Source: Microbacterium nanhaiense (GTDB taxonomy: Bacteria > Actinomycetota > Actinomycetes > Actinomycetales > Microbacteriaceae). From it: a stretch of DNA of 64,000 nucleotides. Below the pieces are notes generated by a model, which was not told the origin of the DNA, did no database searches, and saw only the letters and a list, made by a program, of their open reading frames with translations. The stretch spans positions 839-64,838 of the forward strand of contig NZ_BMMQ01000012.1 of NCBI RefSeq assembly GCF_014646015.1, in the 5' to 3' direction. Shown in pieces: positions 16,512 to 24,674 of this stretch; position 1 is the stretch's first letter; the number at the start of each line of letters is the position of its first letter. The position numbers were made by a program, and so were the translations under genes.

Positions 16512-17453
16512 ATGCCACGCCGACCGATCGATATCGCCATTCCCCCGCTGCACGGCACGCGGATCCTCCTCACCGGGGGCAGCGACGGCATGGGGCTCGT
16601 CATCGCGACCCGCCTCGCCGCCGCGGGCGCCGAGCTGATCCTCCCCGTCCGCAACCCCCGCAAGGGCGAGGCGGCGCTCGCGGCGATCCGCGAACGCGCC
16701 CCGGAGGCGACCGTGACGCTGCGGACCCTGGATCTGTCGTCCCTCGAGTCGGTCGCGGCCCTTGGCGAAACGCTGACGAGCGAGGGCGAGCCGATCCACG
16801 TGTTCATCGGCAACGCCGGCGTCATGCACCCGCCCGAGCGCCAGACGACGAGGGACGGCTTCGAGCTGCAGTTCGGCACCAATCACCTCGGCCACGCCGC
16901 CCTCATCGGGCATCTCCTTCCCCTCCTGCGGGCGGGACGGGCGCGCGTCACGCTGCAGATCAGCATCGCCGCGAACCAGGGCGCGGTGAACTGGGACGAC
17001 CCGAACTGGGAGCGCAGCTACGACAGCATGGGTGCCTACTCGCACTCCAAGATCTCGTACGGCCTGTTCGGCCTGGAACTCGACCGGCGCAGCAGAGAGG
17101 CGGGATGGGGCATCACCGCGAACCTGTCCCATCCGGGCGTCGCTCCGACGAGCCTGCTCGACGCGCGCCCCGAGCTCGGCCGGGACCGGGCGATGCGCGC
17201 CCGCGGGCTGATCACCCTCCTCTCTCGGCTCGGTGTCCTGGGCACCGTCGCGAGCGCCGGCCTGCCCGCCCTGATGGCCGCGACCACGCCCGGGGATCAG
17301 GGCGGGAAGTTCTTCGGCCCGGACGGGATCCGCGGGCTGGGCGGCCGTCCGGCCGAGCAGACGCTCTACTCGCGCCTGCGCGGTGCCGACGATGGGAGGC
17401 GGATGTGGGACCTCACGCAGCAGCTCACGCGGGTGACGTTCCCGTCCGCCTGA
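16512..17453 (+). CDS. Short-chain dehydrogenase/reductase
   Basis: This 313-residue SDR has the cofactor motif LLTGGSDGMG near residue 20, the structural IGNAGVMH (NAG) motif, and the catalytic YSHSK in place of YxxxK, with a Ser in LQISIAANQG. Its length and the C-terminal extension resemble the retinol-dehydrogenase-like/WWOX branch, whose bacterial substrates are mostly unknown. It is divergent from the XRE regulator, 131 bp away, and is probably under its control. Overlap with no other gene is seen. Confidence 0.88.
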   Translation: MPRRPIDIAIPPLHGTRILLTGGSDGMGLVIATRLAAAGAELILPVRNPRKGEAALAAIRERAPEATVTLRTLDLSSLESVAALGETLTSEGEPIHVFIGNAGVMHPPERQTTRDGFELQFGTNHLGHAALIGHLLPLLRAGRARVTLQISIAANQGAVNWDDPNWERSYDSMGAYSHSKISYGLFGLELDRRSREAGWGITANLSHPGVAPTSLLDARPELGRDRAMRARGLITLLSRLGVLGTVASAGLPALMAATTPGDQGGKFFGPDGIRGLGGRPAEQTLYSRLRGADDGRRMWDLTQQLTRVTFPSA

Positions 17454-17484
17454 CCTTTCCGACCGCCCGACCAGAGATCCATTT

Positions 17485-17502
17485 CCAAGTTATATAACTT
17501 GG
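17485..17502. promoter_or_regulatory. MarR operator, perfect 18-bp palindrome
   Basis: CCAAGTTATATAACTTGG is a perfect inverted repeat 17 bp upstream of the MarR start. MarR proteins bind such palindromes of 16-20 bp, so autorepression of the MarR-MFS operon is likely. It is an AT-rich island in very GC-rich DNA, as expected for a promoter. Confidence 0.75.
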
Positions 17503-17518
17503 TGATACAATCGAGGGC

Positions 17519-17986
17519 GTGAACGACACCGATCGCGCCCTCGATGCGGGGGCAACCCTCACCGCGCTGCTCGAGCAGGTCTGGCAGCTCAACCGGATGG
17601 CCGCGATCCAGGCCCCGGGCGAGCACTCGCCCTCGCAGTACCGCACGCTCGGGCTGCTGATGGATTCGGGGCCGCGCCGCGTCGGCGACCTCGCGGCCGA
17701 GGTGCGCCTTTCGCAGCCCGCGATGACGAAGATCCTGCACGCCCTCGCCGACGCCGGCGCGATCACCCGCGAACGGGATCCCGAGGACTCCCGCGTGACG
17801 CTCGTCAGCATCACCGACGCCGGCCGCGCCCTCATCGCGCAGCGCTCGCGCACGATCGTCGAGCACCTCCTGCCCGCGTTCACCACCCTCAGCGCGGCCG
17901 AGCACCGCTCGCTGCAGCACGCCGTGGAGATCCTCTCCACCCTGATGTCGGGGGCGCGCGTCACCCCCGGGAAGGAGACGCGATGA
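17519..17986 (+). CDS. MarR-family transcriptional regulator
   Basis: The 155-residue protein has the MarR winged helix (LGLLMDSGPRRVGDLAAEVRLSQPAMTKILHALADAG, then the wing ERDPEDSRVTLVSITDAG). It starts with GTG at 17519. Its stop overlaps the ATG of the MFS gene by 4 bp, so regulator and exporter are co-transcribed, the usual design for drug-responsive MarR repressors. The palindrome just upstream is the probable autoregulatory site. The inducer is unknown. Confidence 0.9.
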   Translation: MNDTDRALDAGATLTALLEQVWQLNRMAAIQAPGEHSPSQYRTLGLLMDSGPRRVGDLAAEVRLSQPAMTKILHALADAGAITRERDPEDSRVTLVSITDAGRALIAQRSRTIVEHLLPAFTTLSAAEHRSLQHAVEILSTLMSGARVTPGKETR

Positions 17987-19263
17987 GCGCCGATACCGCC
18001 CCCTCACCGACGAAGACGAAGACGAGCACGCACGGGCACGGCGGCGGCTGGTGGCACCAGCCCGCCACCGTCTGGGCCGTCGCCTTCGCCGCGACCGTCT
18101 CGTTCATGGGCATCGGCCTCGTCGACCCGATCCTCCCCGCGATCGCCGAAGAGCTGCACGCGAGCGCGTCGCAGACCTCGCTGCTGTTCACCTCCTACCT
18201 GCTGATCACCGCCATCGCGATGTTCTTCTCGAGCTGGGTCTCCGGGCGGCTCGGCGCGAAGAACACGCTGCTGCTCGGCCTCGGGCTCATCGTCGTGTTC
18301 GCGCTGGCGTCGGGCCTGTCGCCCTCCGTGCCGTGGATCATCGCGTTCCGCGCCGTGTGGGGTCTCGGCAACGCCCTGTTCATCTCGACGGCGCTGGCCA
18401 CGATCATCTCCGAGGCGCGCGAGGCCGAGGGTGCGATCATCCTCTATGAGGCCGCCCTCGGCGTCGGCATGGCCCTCGGCCCGCTCGTCGGCGGGCTCCT
18501 CGGCATGGCCTCTTGGCGCGCGCCGTTCATCGGCACCGCCGTGCTCATGCTCATCGCCTTCATCGCGATCGCCACCATGCTGAAGTCCGGATCCGTGCCG
18601 AAGCGCAAGACCAGCCCGCTCGCCGCCTTCCGCGGCCTGCGCCACCCGTCGCTGCTGTCGTTCGGGCTCATCGCGATCTTCTACAACATGGCCTTCTTCG
18701 TGATCCTCGCCGTCTCGCCGTACCCGCTGGGCTTCGGTGCGCTCGGCATCGGCCTGACCTTCTGCGGCTGGGGCATCGGCCTCGCCATCACCTCGGTGTT
18801 CGCCGCGCCCGCCCTGACGGCCCGCTTCGCGCGCACGCAGGTCGTCGGCGCCGGGCTCGCGGCGCTTCTCGTGATCACGCTCCTCGCGGTGTTCCTGCAG
18901 CAGTACGTGCCGGTGCTCATCGCCCTGATCGTGCTGTCGGGCCTCGTGCTCGGCATCATGAACACGGTGCTCACCGAGTCGTCGATGGAGTCCACCGACC
19001 TGCCGCGCCCCGTGGCGTCGTCGGCATACTCGGGCATCCGCTTCCTCGGCGGCGCGATGGCTCCCCCGTTCGCCTCGGCGCTGGGCCAGAGCTTCGGCTG
19101 GAGCTGGGCCTACGTCTTCGGCGCCGCCGCCCTCGTCGTCGCGCTTGTGCTGTTCTTCTCGCTGCGCGGCCCGCTCTCGGCCGCCAACAAGCGCCACCCC
19201 GAGCAGAGCGATGAGGATCGCGCCCTCGAGGAGGCCGAGGCCCTCATCGGCGACGCCGACTGA
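17983..19263 (+). CDS. MFS transporter, drug-efflux type
   Basis: The 426-residue protein has about twelve transmembrane segments. The N-terminal half carries GIGLVDPILPAIAEELHAS in segment 1 and the loop 2-3 motif SGRLGAKNTLLLG (GxLADRxGRRxxL-like), and GPLVGGLLG in segment 5 is the antiporter motif C. That motif marks drug:H+ antiporters. A His-rich tail precedes the first segment (THGHGGGWWHQ). Co-transcription with MarR supports efflux of a toxic compound. The specific substrate cannot be read. Confidence 0.88.
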   Translation: MSADTAPSPTKTKTSTHGHGGGWWHQPATVWAVAFAATVSFMGIGLVDPILPAIAEELHASASQTSLLFTSYLLITAIAMFFSSWVSGRLGAKNTLLLGLGLIVVFALASGLSPSVPWIIAFRAVWGLGNALFISTALATIISEAREAEGAIILYEAALGVGMALGPLVGGLLGMASWRAPFIGTAVLMLIAFIAIATMLKSGSVPKRKTSPLAAFRGLRHPSLLSFGLIAIFYNMAFFVILAVSPYPLGFGALGIGLTFCGWGIGLAITSVFAAPALTARFARTQVVGAGLAALLVITLLAVFLQQYVPVLIALIVLSGLVLGIMNTVLTESSMESTDLPRPVASSAYSGIRFLGGAMAPPFASALGQSFGWSWAYVFGAAALVVALVLFFSLRGPLSAANKRHPEQSDEDRALEEAEALIGDAD

Positions 19264-19297
19264 GTGACGCGGCGGGCGGACGCGGCAGCCGGCCGGG

Positions 19298-20433
19298 TTA
19301 GCGCTCGACCGGCTGCCGCACCACCAGCACCGCCACGACGCCCGCGAGAATGATCGTGGTGAGTGCGATCGGGATCGGCAGGATCGGGATCGGCAGGATC
19401 GGGTCCAGCAGCACGAGCACCGCGCCGAGCGGCACGGCGGTGTTCACGACCCGGTCGGCGTTGCGGCGGATCGCGAGCAGCCACACCCCGAGCAGGACGA
19501 GCGCGATCGGGATCGTCACGACGAACGATGCGGAGATCGCGCCGATCTCCGATTCCCCGCTGATGCGGTCGACCTCCACCCCGACGCCCGCCGAGAACGC
19601 GCCCGCCGAGGCGAACACGACGAAGTGCCCGTAGCCGTAGCGCAGCGAGCTCGCGAGGCTCGTGAACGCCCGGTCGTGCGGCGGCCAGAAGTAGATCCAC
19701 CACACCGCCGCGGTCGAGACGAGCGCGAACGCGGCGATCGAGATCAGCGAGACGACCGATCCGGATCCCTCGAGCGCGTCGATGACGGCGCCCGCGGAGG
19801 CGAGCAGGCTCTCGCCGAGCAGGATCAGCGTGAAGAGGCCGTACCGCTCGGAGATGTGCTCCGGGTGCCACGGCGTCGTGTCGCGCCGCTCCGCGACGAC
19901 CGGCACCGCGAGCTCGGCGATGACGAGCACGACGAACGCTGGGATCGTCACGCTCTTCGGCAGGAAGAGGAACCCGACCCACAGCACCTGCGTGATCACG
20001 ATGCCCGCGGCGTACGTGAGGGCGACCCGGCGCAGCGGGCCCGTCGTCCGCGAGGCGCGCAGCCACTGCACACCATCGCGATGCGCATCACGACGTAGCC
20101 GATCACGATGACCGTCCAGTCGCCGTGACGGAAGGCCGACCCGACGCCCGCCGCGAGCACCAGCACTCCCGCCATCTGCACGATCGTGACGACGCGGTAG
20201 AGCCAGTCATCCGTCGAGAAGGAGGTGCCGAACCAGCTGAAGTTCATCCACGCCCACCAGATGGCGAAGAACACCATCACGTAGGAGAGGAGCCCGCTCG
20301 ACGCGTGCCCCTCGGAGATCGCGTGGTGCAGTTGCGTCGATGCCGCGCTGACGGCGATCACGAACACCAGGTCGAAGAACAGCTCCAGCGTGCTGGCGGC
20401 GCGCCCCGGTTCCTCGGGGTCGCGCGGCGTCAT
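19298..20433 (-). pseudogene. ltrA: Low-temperature-requirement A family protein (LtrA), frameshifted
   Basis: The N-terminal frame (starting at 20433, with TLELFFDLVFVIAVSAAS) and the C-terminal frame (VQWLRASRTTGPLRRVALTYAAG to 19298) together make a normal LtrA multi-pass membrane protein. They are joined out of frame at 20069-20073. There GTGTG is read where a single GTG would keep the frame, so a 2-bp insertion is the simplest lesion. A tandem 15-bp repeat encoding ILPIP twice lies near the C-terminus (about 19378-19407). Function of the family is poorly known. A base-calling error in a repeat is possible. Confidence 0.8.
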
Positions 20434-20567
20434 GCGCAGCAGCCGGAAGCGTCGCAGCCGGTCATGGCCTCATGCTACGACCGGCGCGGCCCGCCACGCG
20501 CAGCACCGAGAGCGTGACCCTCGAGCACCCCGCGTCCGACCGAATACGGGGCGCCGGGCGCGCCGGA

Positions 20568-20984
20568 TCAGCCCGCGGTCACCTCTACGGTGACGTCGAT
20601 GTTGCCGCGCACGGCCTTCGAGTAGGGGCAGGTCTGGTCGGCCTCGTGGGCGAGCTTCTCGAGCTCGTCCTGCGAGATGCCCGCGGCCTCAACGCGCAGG
20701 ACCCCGCTGAGCCCGAAGCCCTTCTCGGGGTCGTTCACGAGGCTGACCTCCGCGACGACGGCCGAATCCTCGAGGGCGACCTTGTTCTTCTTCGCCGTCA
20801 GCTTGAGCGCCGAATGGAAGCAGGCCGACCAGCCCGCGGCGAAGAGCTGCTCGGGGTTGGTGCCCGGCAGGTTCGTGCCCGGCATCGCGAGCTGCAGCTC
20901 GAGCGTGCCGTCGCTCGTGGCGACCTGGCCCTCGCGGCCCTCGCCGGTCGAGGTGGCGACTGCGGTGTAGATGGGGGTGGACAT
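20568..20984 (-). CDS. ohr: Organic hydroperoxide resistance protein (Ohr, OsmC family)
   Basis: The 138-residue thiol peroxidase reduces organic and fatty-acid hydroperoxides. Both conserved cysteines are present: the peroxidatic Cys in GWSACFHSAL and the resolving Cys in QTCPYSKAVRGN. The N-terminal IYTAVATSTGEGREG and the conserved PGTNPEQLFAAG are typical. GAAGGAG precedes the ATG at 20984. It is divergent from a CGNR-type regulator with an inverted repeat between them, which suggests that regulator rather than OhrR controls it. Confidence 0.93.
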   Translation of the reverse strand: MSTPIYTAVATSTGEGREGQVATSDGTLELQLAMPGTNLPGTNPEQLFAAGWSACFHSALKLTAKKNKVALEDSAVVAEVSLVNDPEKGFGLSGVLRVEAAGISQDELEKLAHEADQTCPYSKAVRGNIDVTVEVTAG

Positions 20985-21013
20985 GACGTCTCCTTCGAAA
21001 GCGAACGGTGAGA

Positions 21014-21073
21014 GTTACCGGTTTGACTAGTGACGAGCCTCGCACCCGAATCGTCACCTGTCAAGCGGGTAAC
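21014..21073. promoter_or_regulatory. Divergent ohr/CGNR control region with a 14-bp inverted repeat
   Basis: GTTACCGGTTTGAC (21014-21027) and GTCAAGCGGGTAAC (21060-21073) are inverted copies matching at 12 of 14 positions, with centres 46 bp apart. They occupy most of the 106-bp gap between the ohr and CGNR-regulator start codons. Two half-sites flanking both start regions suggest cooperative binding or a loop by the CGNR protein. This is inference. Confidence 0.5.
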
Positions 21074-21090
21074 GAGATAGAATCGAGGAC

Positions 21091-21639
21091 ATGGTTCACG
21101 AATTCCCCTGCGGCACCCGCGCGCTCGACTTCATCGGCACGCTGCGGGCGCGACGGATCGACGAGCCCTTCGACTTCCTCACCTCGCCCGAGCTGCTCGA
21201 CGCCTGGTTCGACGAGTCGGGCCTCGTCCCCGGGGGCGTCGGCGCCACCGCCGCCGACCTCGCCTCCGCGATCGAGCTGCGCGAGGCCGCGTACGCGCTC
21301 ATCTGGTCGCGGCTGCACGGTCGGCCCATGCCGCAGGCCGCGATCGAGCTCGTGAACTCCTACGCGGCGAAGCCGCCCGTGCGGATCCAGCTCGGATCCG
21401 AGCGGTGGACAGCCGCAGGCGACGCCGAGCAGGCGCTCTCGCAGCTCGCGCGCGAGACGATCGAGATCGCGGGCGGCGACGAGACGCACCTCCTCCGCGA
21501 GTGCGGGCGCGAGGTGTGCACCCAGATCTACCTCGACCACTCCCGCGGCCGCCGCCGCGAGTGGTGCTCGATGGCGAGCTGCGGCAGCCGCATGAAGGCC
21601 AAGGCCTACCGCGAACGGAAGAAGGCCCAGGCGGCTTAA
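21091..21639 (+). CDS. CGNR zinc-finger transcriptional regulator (ABATE domain)
   Basis: The 182-residue protein has an N-terminal ABATE-like ligand domain (residues about 1-120) and a C-terminal CGNR zinc finger. The finger shows CGREVCTQIYLDHSRGRRREWCSMASCGSRMKA in short pieces: four cysteines in two pairs, with CGSR in place of the family's CGNR. The helix after the last pair should bind DNA. It is divergent from ohr. Its TAA stop lies inside the first unit of a 16-bp tandem repeat. Confidence 0.88.
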   Translation: MVHEFPCGTRALDFIGTLRARRIDEPFDFLTSPELLDAWFDESGLVPGGVGATAADLASAIELREAAYALIWSRLHGRPMPQAAIELVNSYAAKPPVRIQLGSERWTAAGDAEQALSQLARETIEIAGGDETHLLRECGREVCTQIYLDHSRGRRREWCSMASCGSRMKAKAYRERKKAQAA

Positions 21640-21694
21640 CGCGGCAGCGGCTTAACGCGGCAGCGGCTTAACGCGGCAGCGGCTTAACGCGGTA
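21631..21694. repeat. Tandem repeat, four 16-bp units, holding stop codons of both convergent genes
   Basis: The unit GCGGCTTAACGCGGCA is repeated at 21631, 21647, 21663 and 21679 (last unit ends GGTA), followed by a partial fifth. Each unit contains TTAA, which gives a TAA stop on either strand. The CGNR gene stops in unit 1 and the leftward gene stops in unit 4. Confidence 0.95.
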
Positions 21695-22400
21695 GCGGCT
21701 TGCGCCAGTGGGCGATCTCGACCGCCAGGCGCTGGCCCGGGTCGCCGTTCCACGACACCGTCAGGCCCTCCGCGGCGAGCGCCGCCGCGACCCGCTCACC
21801 GACCTTGCGGTCGGTCTCCTCGCGGATCCGCGTTTCGGCCTCGCGGTCTCCCCGGCGCGCCGCGGCGAGCAGCTCCGGATCCGTGTCGCGCGCCGCGCGC
21901 CAGGCGCTGTACGTCAGCATGAGCTGCGCGGGCTCGTCGACGAGGCGGTCGGCATCCTGCTGGTGGAAGAACACGTACTGCTCCTCGCGGTAGCGGTACC
22001 CCTCGCCGGGATCCGGCAGCGCCGTGCGCTCGTCGTCGATCTCGGTGGTTCCGCACGAGTTGCAGCACGTGAAGTCCATGCGGGCGACGACGCCCTCGTC
22101 GTTCAGCGCGGCGAAGGCGCGGGCGACGCGCTCGTAATCGGATCCACCCTCCGGCCACGCCGCCTCCTCCTCGAGGCGCGCCCGCCAGACCCGATCGACC
22201 GCGGCCTCGGCCGCCGGGTCGTCGTCGTCGAGTTCGAGCTCCTCGCGCACCCGCTCGATCGCCTCGACCCGCGAGAGGAAGCCCGGCAGCACCGCCTGAC
22301 GCGCCGCCTCGTCGAGCTCCTCGAGCTCGACCGTGGGCGGCGTCGCCGCGTCCGCGTCGGGGGTCTCGGGACGGCGCCGGAAGAGGTCGAAAAAGCCCAT
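21684..22400 (-). CDS. Conserved hypothetical protein (DUF6891-like) with CCNSCG motif
   Basis: The 238-residue soluble protein begins MGFFDLFRRRPE and has an acidic segment (residues about 60-90, LELDDDDPAAEAAVDRVW). The central part has ARMDFTCCNSCGTTEIDDER, a compact cysteine cluster, followed by YRYREEQYVFFHQQDADRL. The C-terminal part ends AVEIAHWRKPLPR. This pattern resembles DUF6891, found with actinobacterial conserved proteins of unknown function. No catalytic function can be assigned. Its stop falls within the 16-bp tandem repeat. Confidence 0.7.
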   Translation of the reverse strand: MGFFDLFRRRPETPDADAATPPTVELEELDEAARQAVLPGFLSRVEAIERVREELELDDDDPAAEAAVDRVWRARLEEEAAWPEGGSDYERVARAFAALNDEGVVARMDFTCCNSCGTTEIDDERTALPDPGEGYRYREEQYVFFHQQDADRLVDEPAQLMLTYSAWRAARDTDPELLAAARRGDREAETRIREETDRKVGERVAAALAAEGLTVSWNGDPGQRLAVEIAHWRKPLPR

Positions 22401-22511
22401 GGCGCCACGCTACCGCCGAGCCCCGCGGGGGCCGCGCGCACACGCGAGGGCGCATGCAACAATGTCTCGCACACCGTCACTCGACGGCAAGGCTCACCGC
22501 TGGGGGATCCC

Positions 22512-23486
22512 GTGAACGACTCCGACAACCCGTTGCTCTACATCGTTCTCGCGATCCTGATCGCCGCCGCGATCGTCGCGGCCGTGGTGCGCGCCCGGCG
22601 GCAGGCCCGGAGGGCGCACGGGCAGGCACCGGCGGATTCTCCGGAGGCGCTCGCCGCGCATCACCGTCCGCGCTGGTCGCCGAAGGCGGAGGCGTTCGGA
22701 TCCCGCCCCGAGCACTGGGCGATCGCCCTCGGCGCGCCCTTCGCGCTGTGCCGCGGCGCCGATCAGGACGTGCTGCGGTTCCGCGACGCGGCCGAGGAGC
22801 GCCGGATCCTCGCCGAGGCGTGGGGCATCACTGACCGGGCGTCGATGCTCATCGGGCTGTACGACCTGCTGACCTCGGGCCACCGCGACCGTTTCGGCGC
22901 GGAGATCGCCGGGTGGGGCGCCCTCGACGAGGCCGGTGCCCGCGCGGAGGAGGCCGAGCTCCGCGAGGGCGCGAAGCACAGCGACGAGGGTGCGGAGGAC
23001 CTGTGGCGCTTCCGGCGCGTGCGCGCGAACGACCGCGGGATCCGCTCGGTCGACTTCCTCGCCTGGGATCTCGTGCGCTTCGCGATGCTCGCGCGCGCGG
23101 GCGCGACGACGGGATACCTCTCGGACGCCGAGGCCACCGATGTCCTCATGATGATCGTGCCGGACATCCGCGAGCACTACGGATCCTGGCGGGAGCTCGG
23201 CGAATCCTTCCGCCTCGGGCGCTGGTACTGGAACTCGCAGGGTGGCGCAGGCGAGGCCTCGACCGACCAGCACGACCTCAGCCGGCAGGAGGCGCTCATG
23301 TCGGAGGACAGCCCCTGGGCGCGCCTGCCCTGGAACGCGGACGTTCCGCCCTCGCGCATGCTCCTCGCCAGCGCGCTGGCGGCCGGCACGCAGCTGCGCG
23401 CGTGGGAACCGAACGAGTTCCCCGGATCCGGCTGGGCGAAGCGCCTCAACGACAAGGTGTGGCGCGTCCGCGAAAGCCAGCGGTGA
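22512..23486 (+). CDS. DUF1266 domain protein with an N-terminal membrane anchor
   Basis: The 324-residue product starts with a GTG and has one hydrophobic segment at residues about 8-28, followed by a basic RARRQARRA stop-transfer, so the rest is cytoplasmic. The body matches DUF1266 (WGITDRASMLIGLYDLLTSGHR, SVDFLAWDLVRFAMLARAG, SWRELGESFRLGRWYW). DUF1266 proteins have no known activity, and some occur near toxin-immunity loci. None is evident here. It stands alone between a leftward hypothetical gene and the metal importer. Confidence 0.8.
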   Translation: MNDSDNPLLYIVLAILIAAAIVAAVVRARRQARRAHGQAPADSPEALAAHHRPRWSPKAEAFGSRPEHWAIALGAPFALCRGADQDVLRFRDAAEERRILAEAWGITDRASMLIGLYDLLTSGHRDRFGAEIAGWGALDEAGARAEEAELREGAKHSDEGAEDLWRFRRVRANDRGIRSVDFLAWDLVRFAMLARAGATTGYLSDAEATDVLMMIVPDIREHYGSWRELGESFRLGRWYWNSQGGAGEASTDQHDLSRQEALMSEDSPWARLPWNADVPPSRMLLASALAAGTQLRAWEPNEFPGSGWAKRLNDKVWRVRESQR

Positions 23487-23520
23487 GGCACGCGGACGGC
23501 GGATCCGCCCGCCGACCCAC

Positions 23521-23547
23521 GAAATTTCCGCGAAACCTCGCCCTGAC
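23521..23547 (+). promoter_or_regulatory. Possible GlnR-like phased boxes upstream of the FecCD importer
   Basis: GAAAT-n6-GAAAC-n6-CTGAC repeats with an 11-bp period. This loosely fits the GlnR pattern (GTNAC-n6-GAAAC). Similar phased boxes precede ureA and the NCS1 permease. The match is imperfect and the call is tentative. Confidence 0.25.
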
Positions 23548-23591
23548 ACACTCGGTTCGGTGAGAGCCCCCACCGAACCGCGAGGCATGCG

Positions 23592-24674
23592 ATGACGGTC
23601 CTCGCTCGCTCGACGCCCTCCGCCGCCCGAGCCCTCGGCATCCTGCTGCAGCGCCGGCGCACCTCCGCCGCCACCGCCCTCCTCGGGGCGGTTCTCATCG
23701 CATCGCTGGCGGGCGCCATGTGCATCGGATCCGTCTCGATCCCCCTCGCCGAGGTGTGGGGGATCCTGCACGCCCAGCTGCGGGGCGTCGAATCGGCCTC
23801 GAGCGCCGCCGACACGGCGATCGTCTGGAAGATCCGCCTCCCCCGCGCCGTCCTCGGGGCGGTCGTGGGGGCGGGCCTCGCCGTGTGCGGCATGGCGATG
23901 CAGGCCATGGTGCGCAACGAGCTCGCGGATCCGTTCCTCCTCGGGATCAACTCGGGCGCCTCCACCGGCGCCGCCGCCGCGATCCTCTTCGGCGTCGGTG
24001 CCGGGCTCGGCGCCATCGCCCTGCCGGGGAGCGCCTTCGTCGGGGCGCTCGCGGCGGGCGTGCTCGCCTTCGTCATCGCGCACACGGCGGGCCGGCTGAC
24101 CTCGACCCGCCTCCTCCTCGCGGGGATCACGGTCGGGTACCTGCTCACCGCCGCCACGAGCTTCCTCGTCTTCGCGGCGGGATCGGCGGAGGGCGCGCGG
24201 TCGGTGATGTTCTGGCTGCTCGGATCCCTCTCCCTCGCCGCCTGGGACGGCCTCCTCGTCGCCGCGCTCGTCGTCGTGGCCTCGACGACGGTGCTCTTCA
24301 CCCTCGCCGGCCGCCGATTCGACGCGCTCGCGATCGGTGACGAGACGATGATGGGCCTCGGGCTGTCGCCGCAGCGCCTTCGCGTGATCCTGCTCGTGCT
24401 CGTGTCGCTGTGCGTCGGCGTGCTCGTGTCGGTCGCCGGATCCATCGGATTCGTGGGTCTCGTCGTCCCACATCTCGCCCGCCGGATGGTGGGCGCCGCG
24501 CACTCCCGCGCGTTTCCGGTCGCCGCGCTGCTCGGCGCCGTGCTGCTCGTGTGGGCGGATGTCCTCGCCCGTAACGTCCTCGCCCCTCAGGAGCTCCCCA
24601 TCGGAATCGTCACCGCCGTCATCGGCGCCCCCTTCCTCATCGCCCTCATCGCCCGCACGCGGAGCGTCGCGTGA
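23592..24674 (+). CDS. FecCD-family ABC transporter permease (metal/siderophore type)
   Basis: The 360-residue protein is a BtuC/FecCD permease with about ten transmembrane segments. Signatures include IRLPRAVLGAVVGAGLAVCGMAMQAMVRNELADPFLLGINSGAS in short runs and the ATPase-contact loop SIGFVGLVVPHLARRMVG near residue 285. The family imports chelated metals, haem or cobalamin. It is the first gene of a three-gene importer whose stop/start overlaps are 4 bp. Because ureABCFGD follows directly, nickel supply for urease is the most attractive role, as for the FecDE/CeuE-type nickel importer of Helicobacter. This is inference. Confidence 0.88.
   Translation: MTVLARSTPSAARALGILLQRRRTSAATALLGAVLIASLAGAMCIGSVSIPLAEVWGILHAQLRGVESASSAADTAIVWKIRLPRAVLGAVVGAGLAVCGMAMQAMVRNELADPFLLGINSGASTGAAAAILFGVGAGLGAIALPGSAFVGALAAGVLAFVIAHTAGRLTSTRLLLAGITVGYLLTAATSFLVFAAGSAEGARSVMFWLLGSLSLAAWDGLLVAALVVVASTTVLFTLAGRRFDALAIGDETMMGLGLSPQRLRVILLVLVSLCVGVLVSVAGSIGFVGLVVPHLARRMVGAAHSRAFPVAALLGAVLLVWADVLARNVLAPQELPIGIVTAVIGAPFLIALIARTRSVA

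Noticed and set aside
16176..17132. Long antisense frames opposite the XRE and SDR genes, and many similar ones elsewhere
   Set aside because: Very GC-rich DNA yields long shadow frames. These lack ribosome sites and family matches, while the opposite strand has clear motifs.
19378..19407. Duplicated 15-bp unit encoding ILPIP in ltrA
   Set aside because: It is in frame and in a hydrophobic segment, so it is a harmless local duplication and not a separate element.
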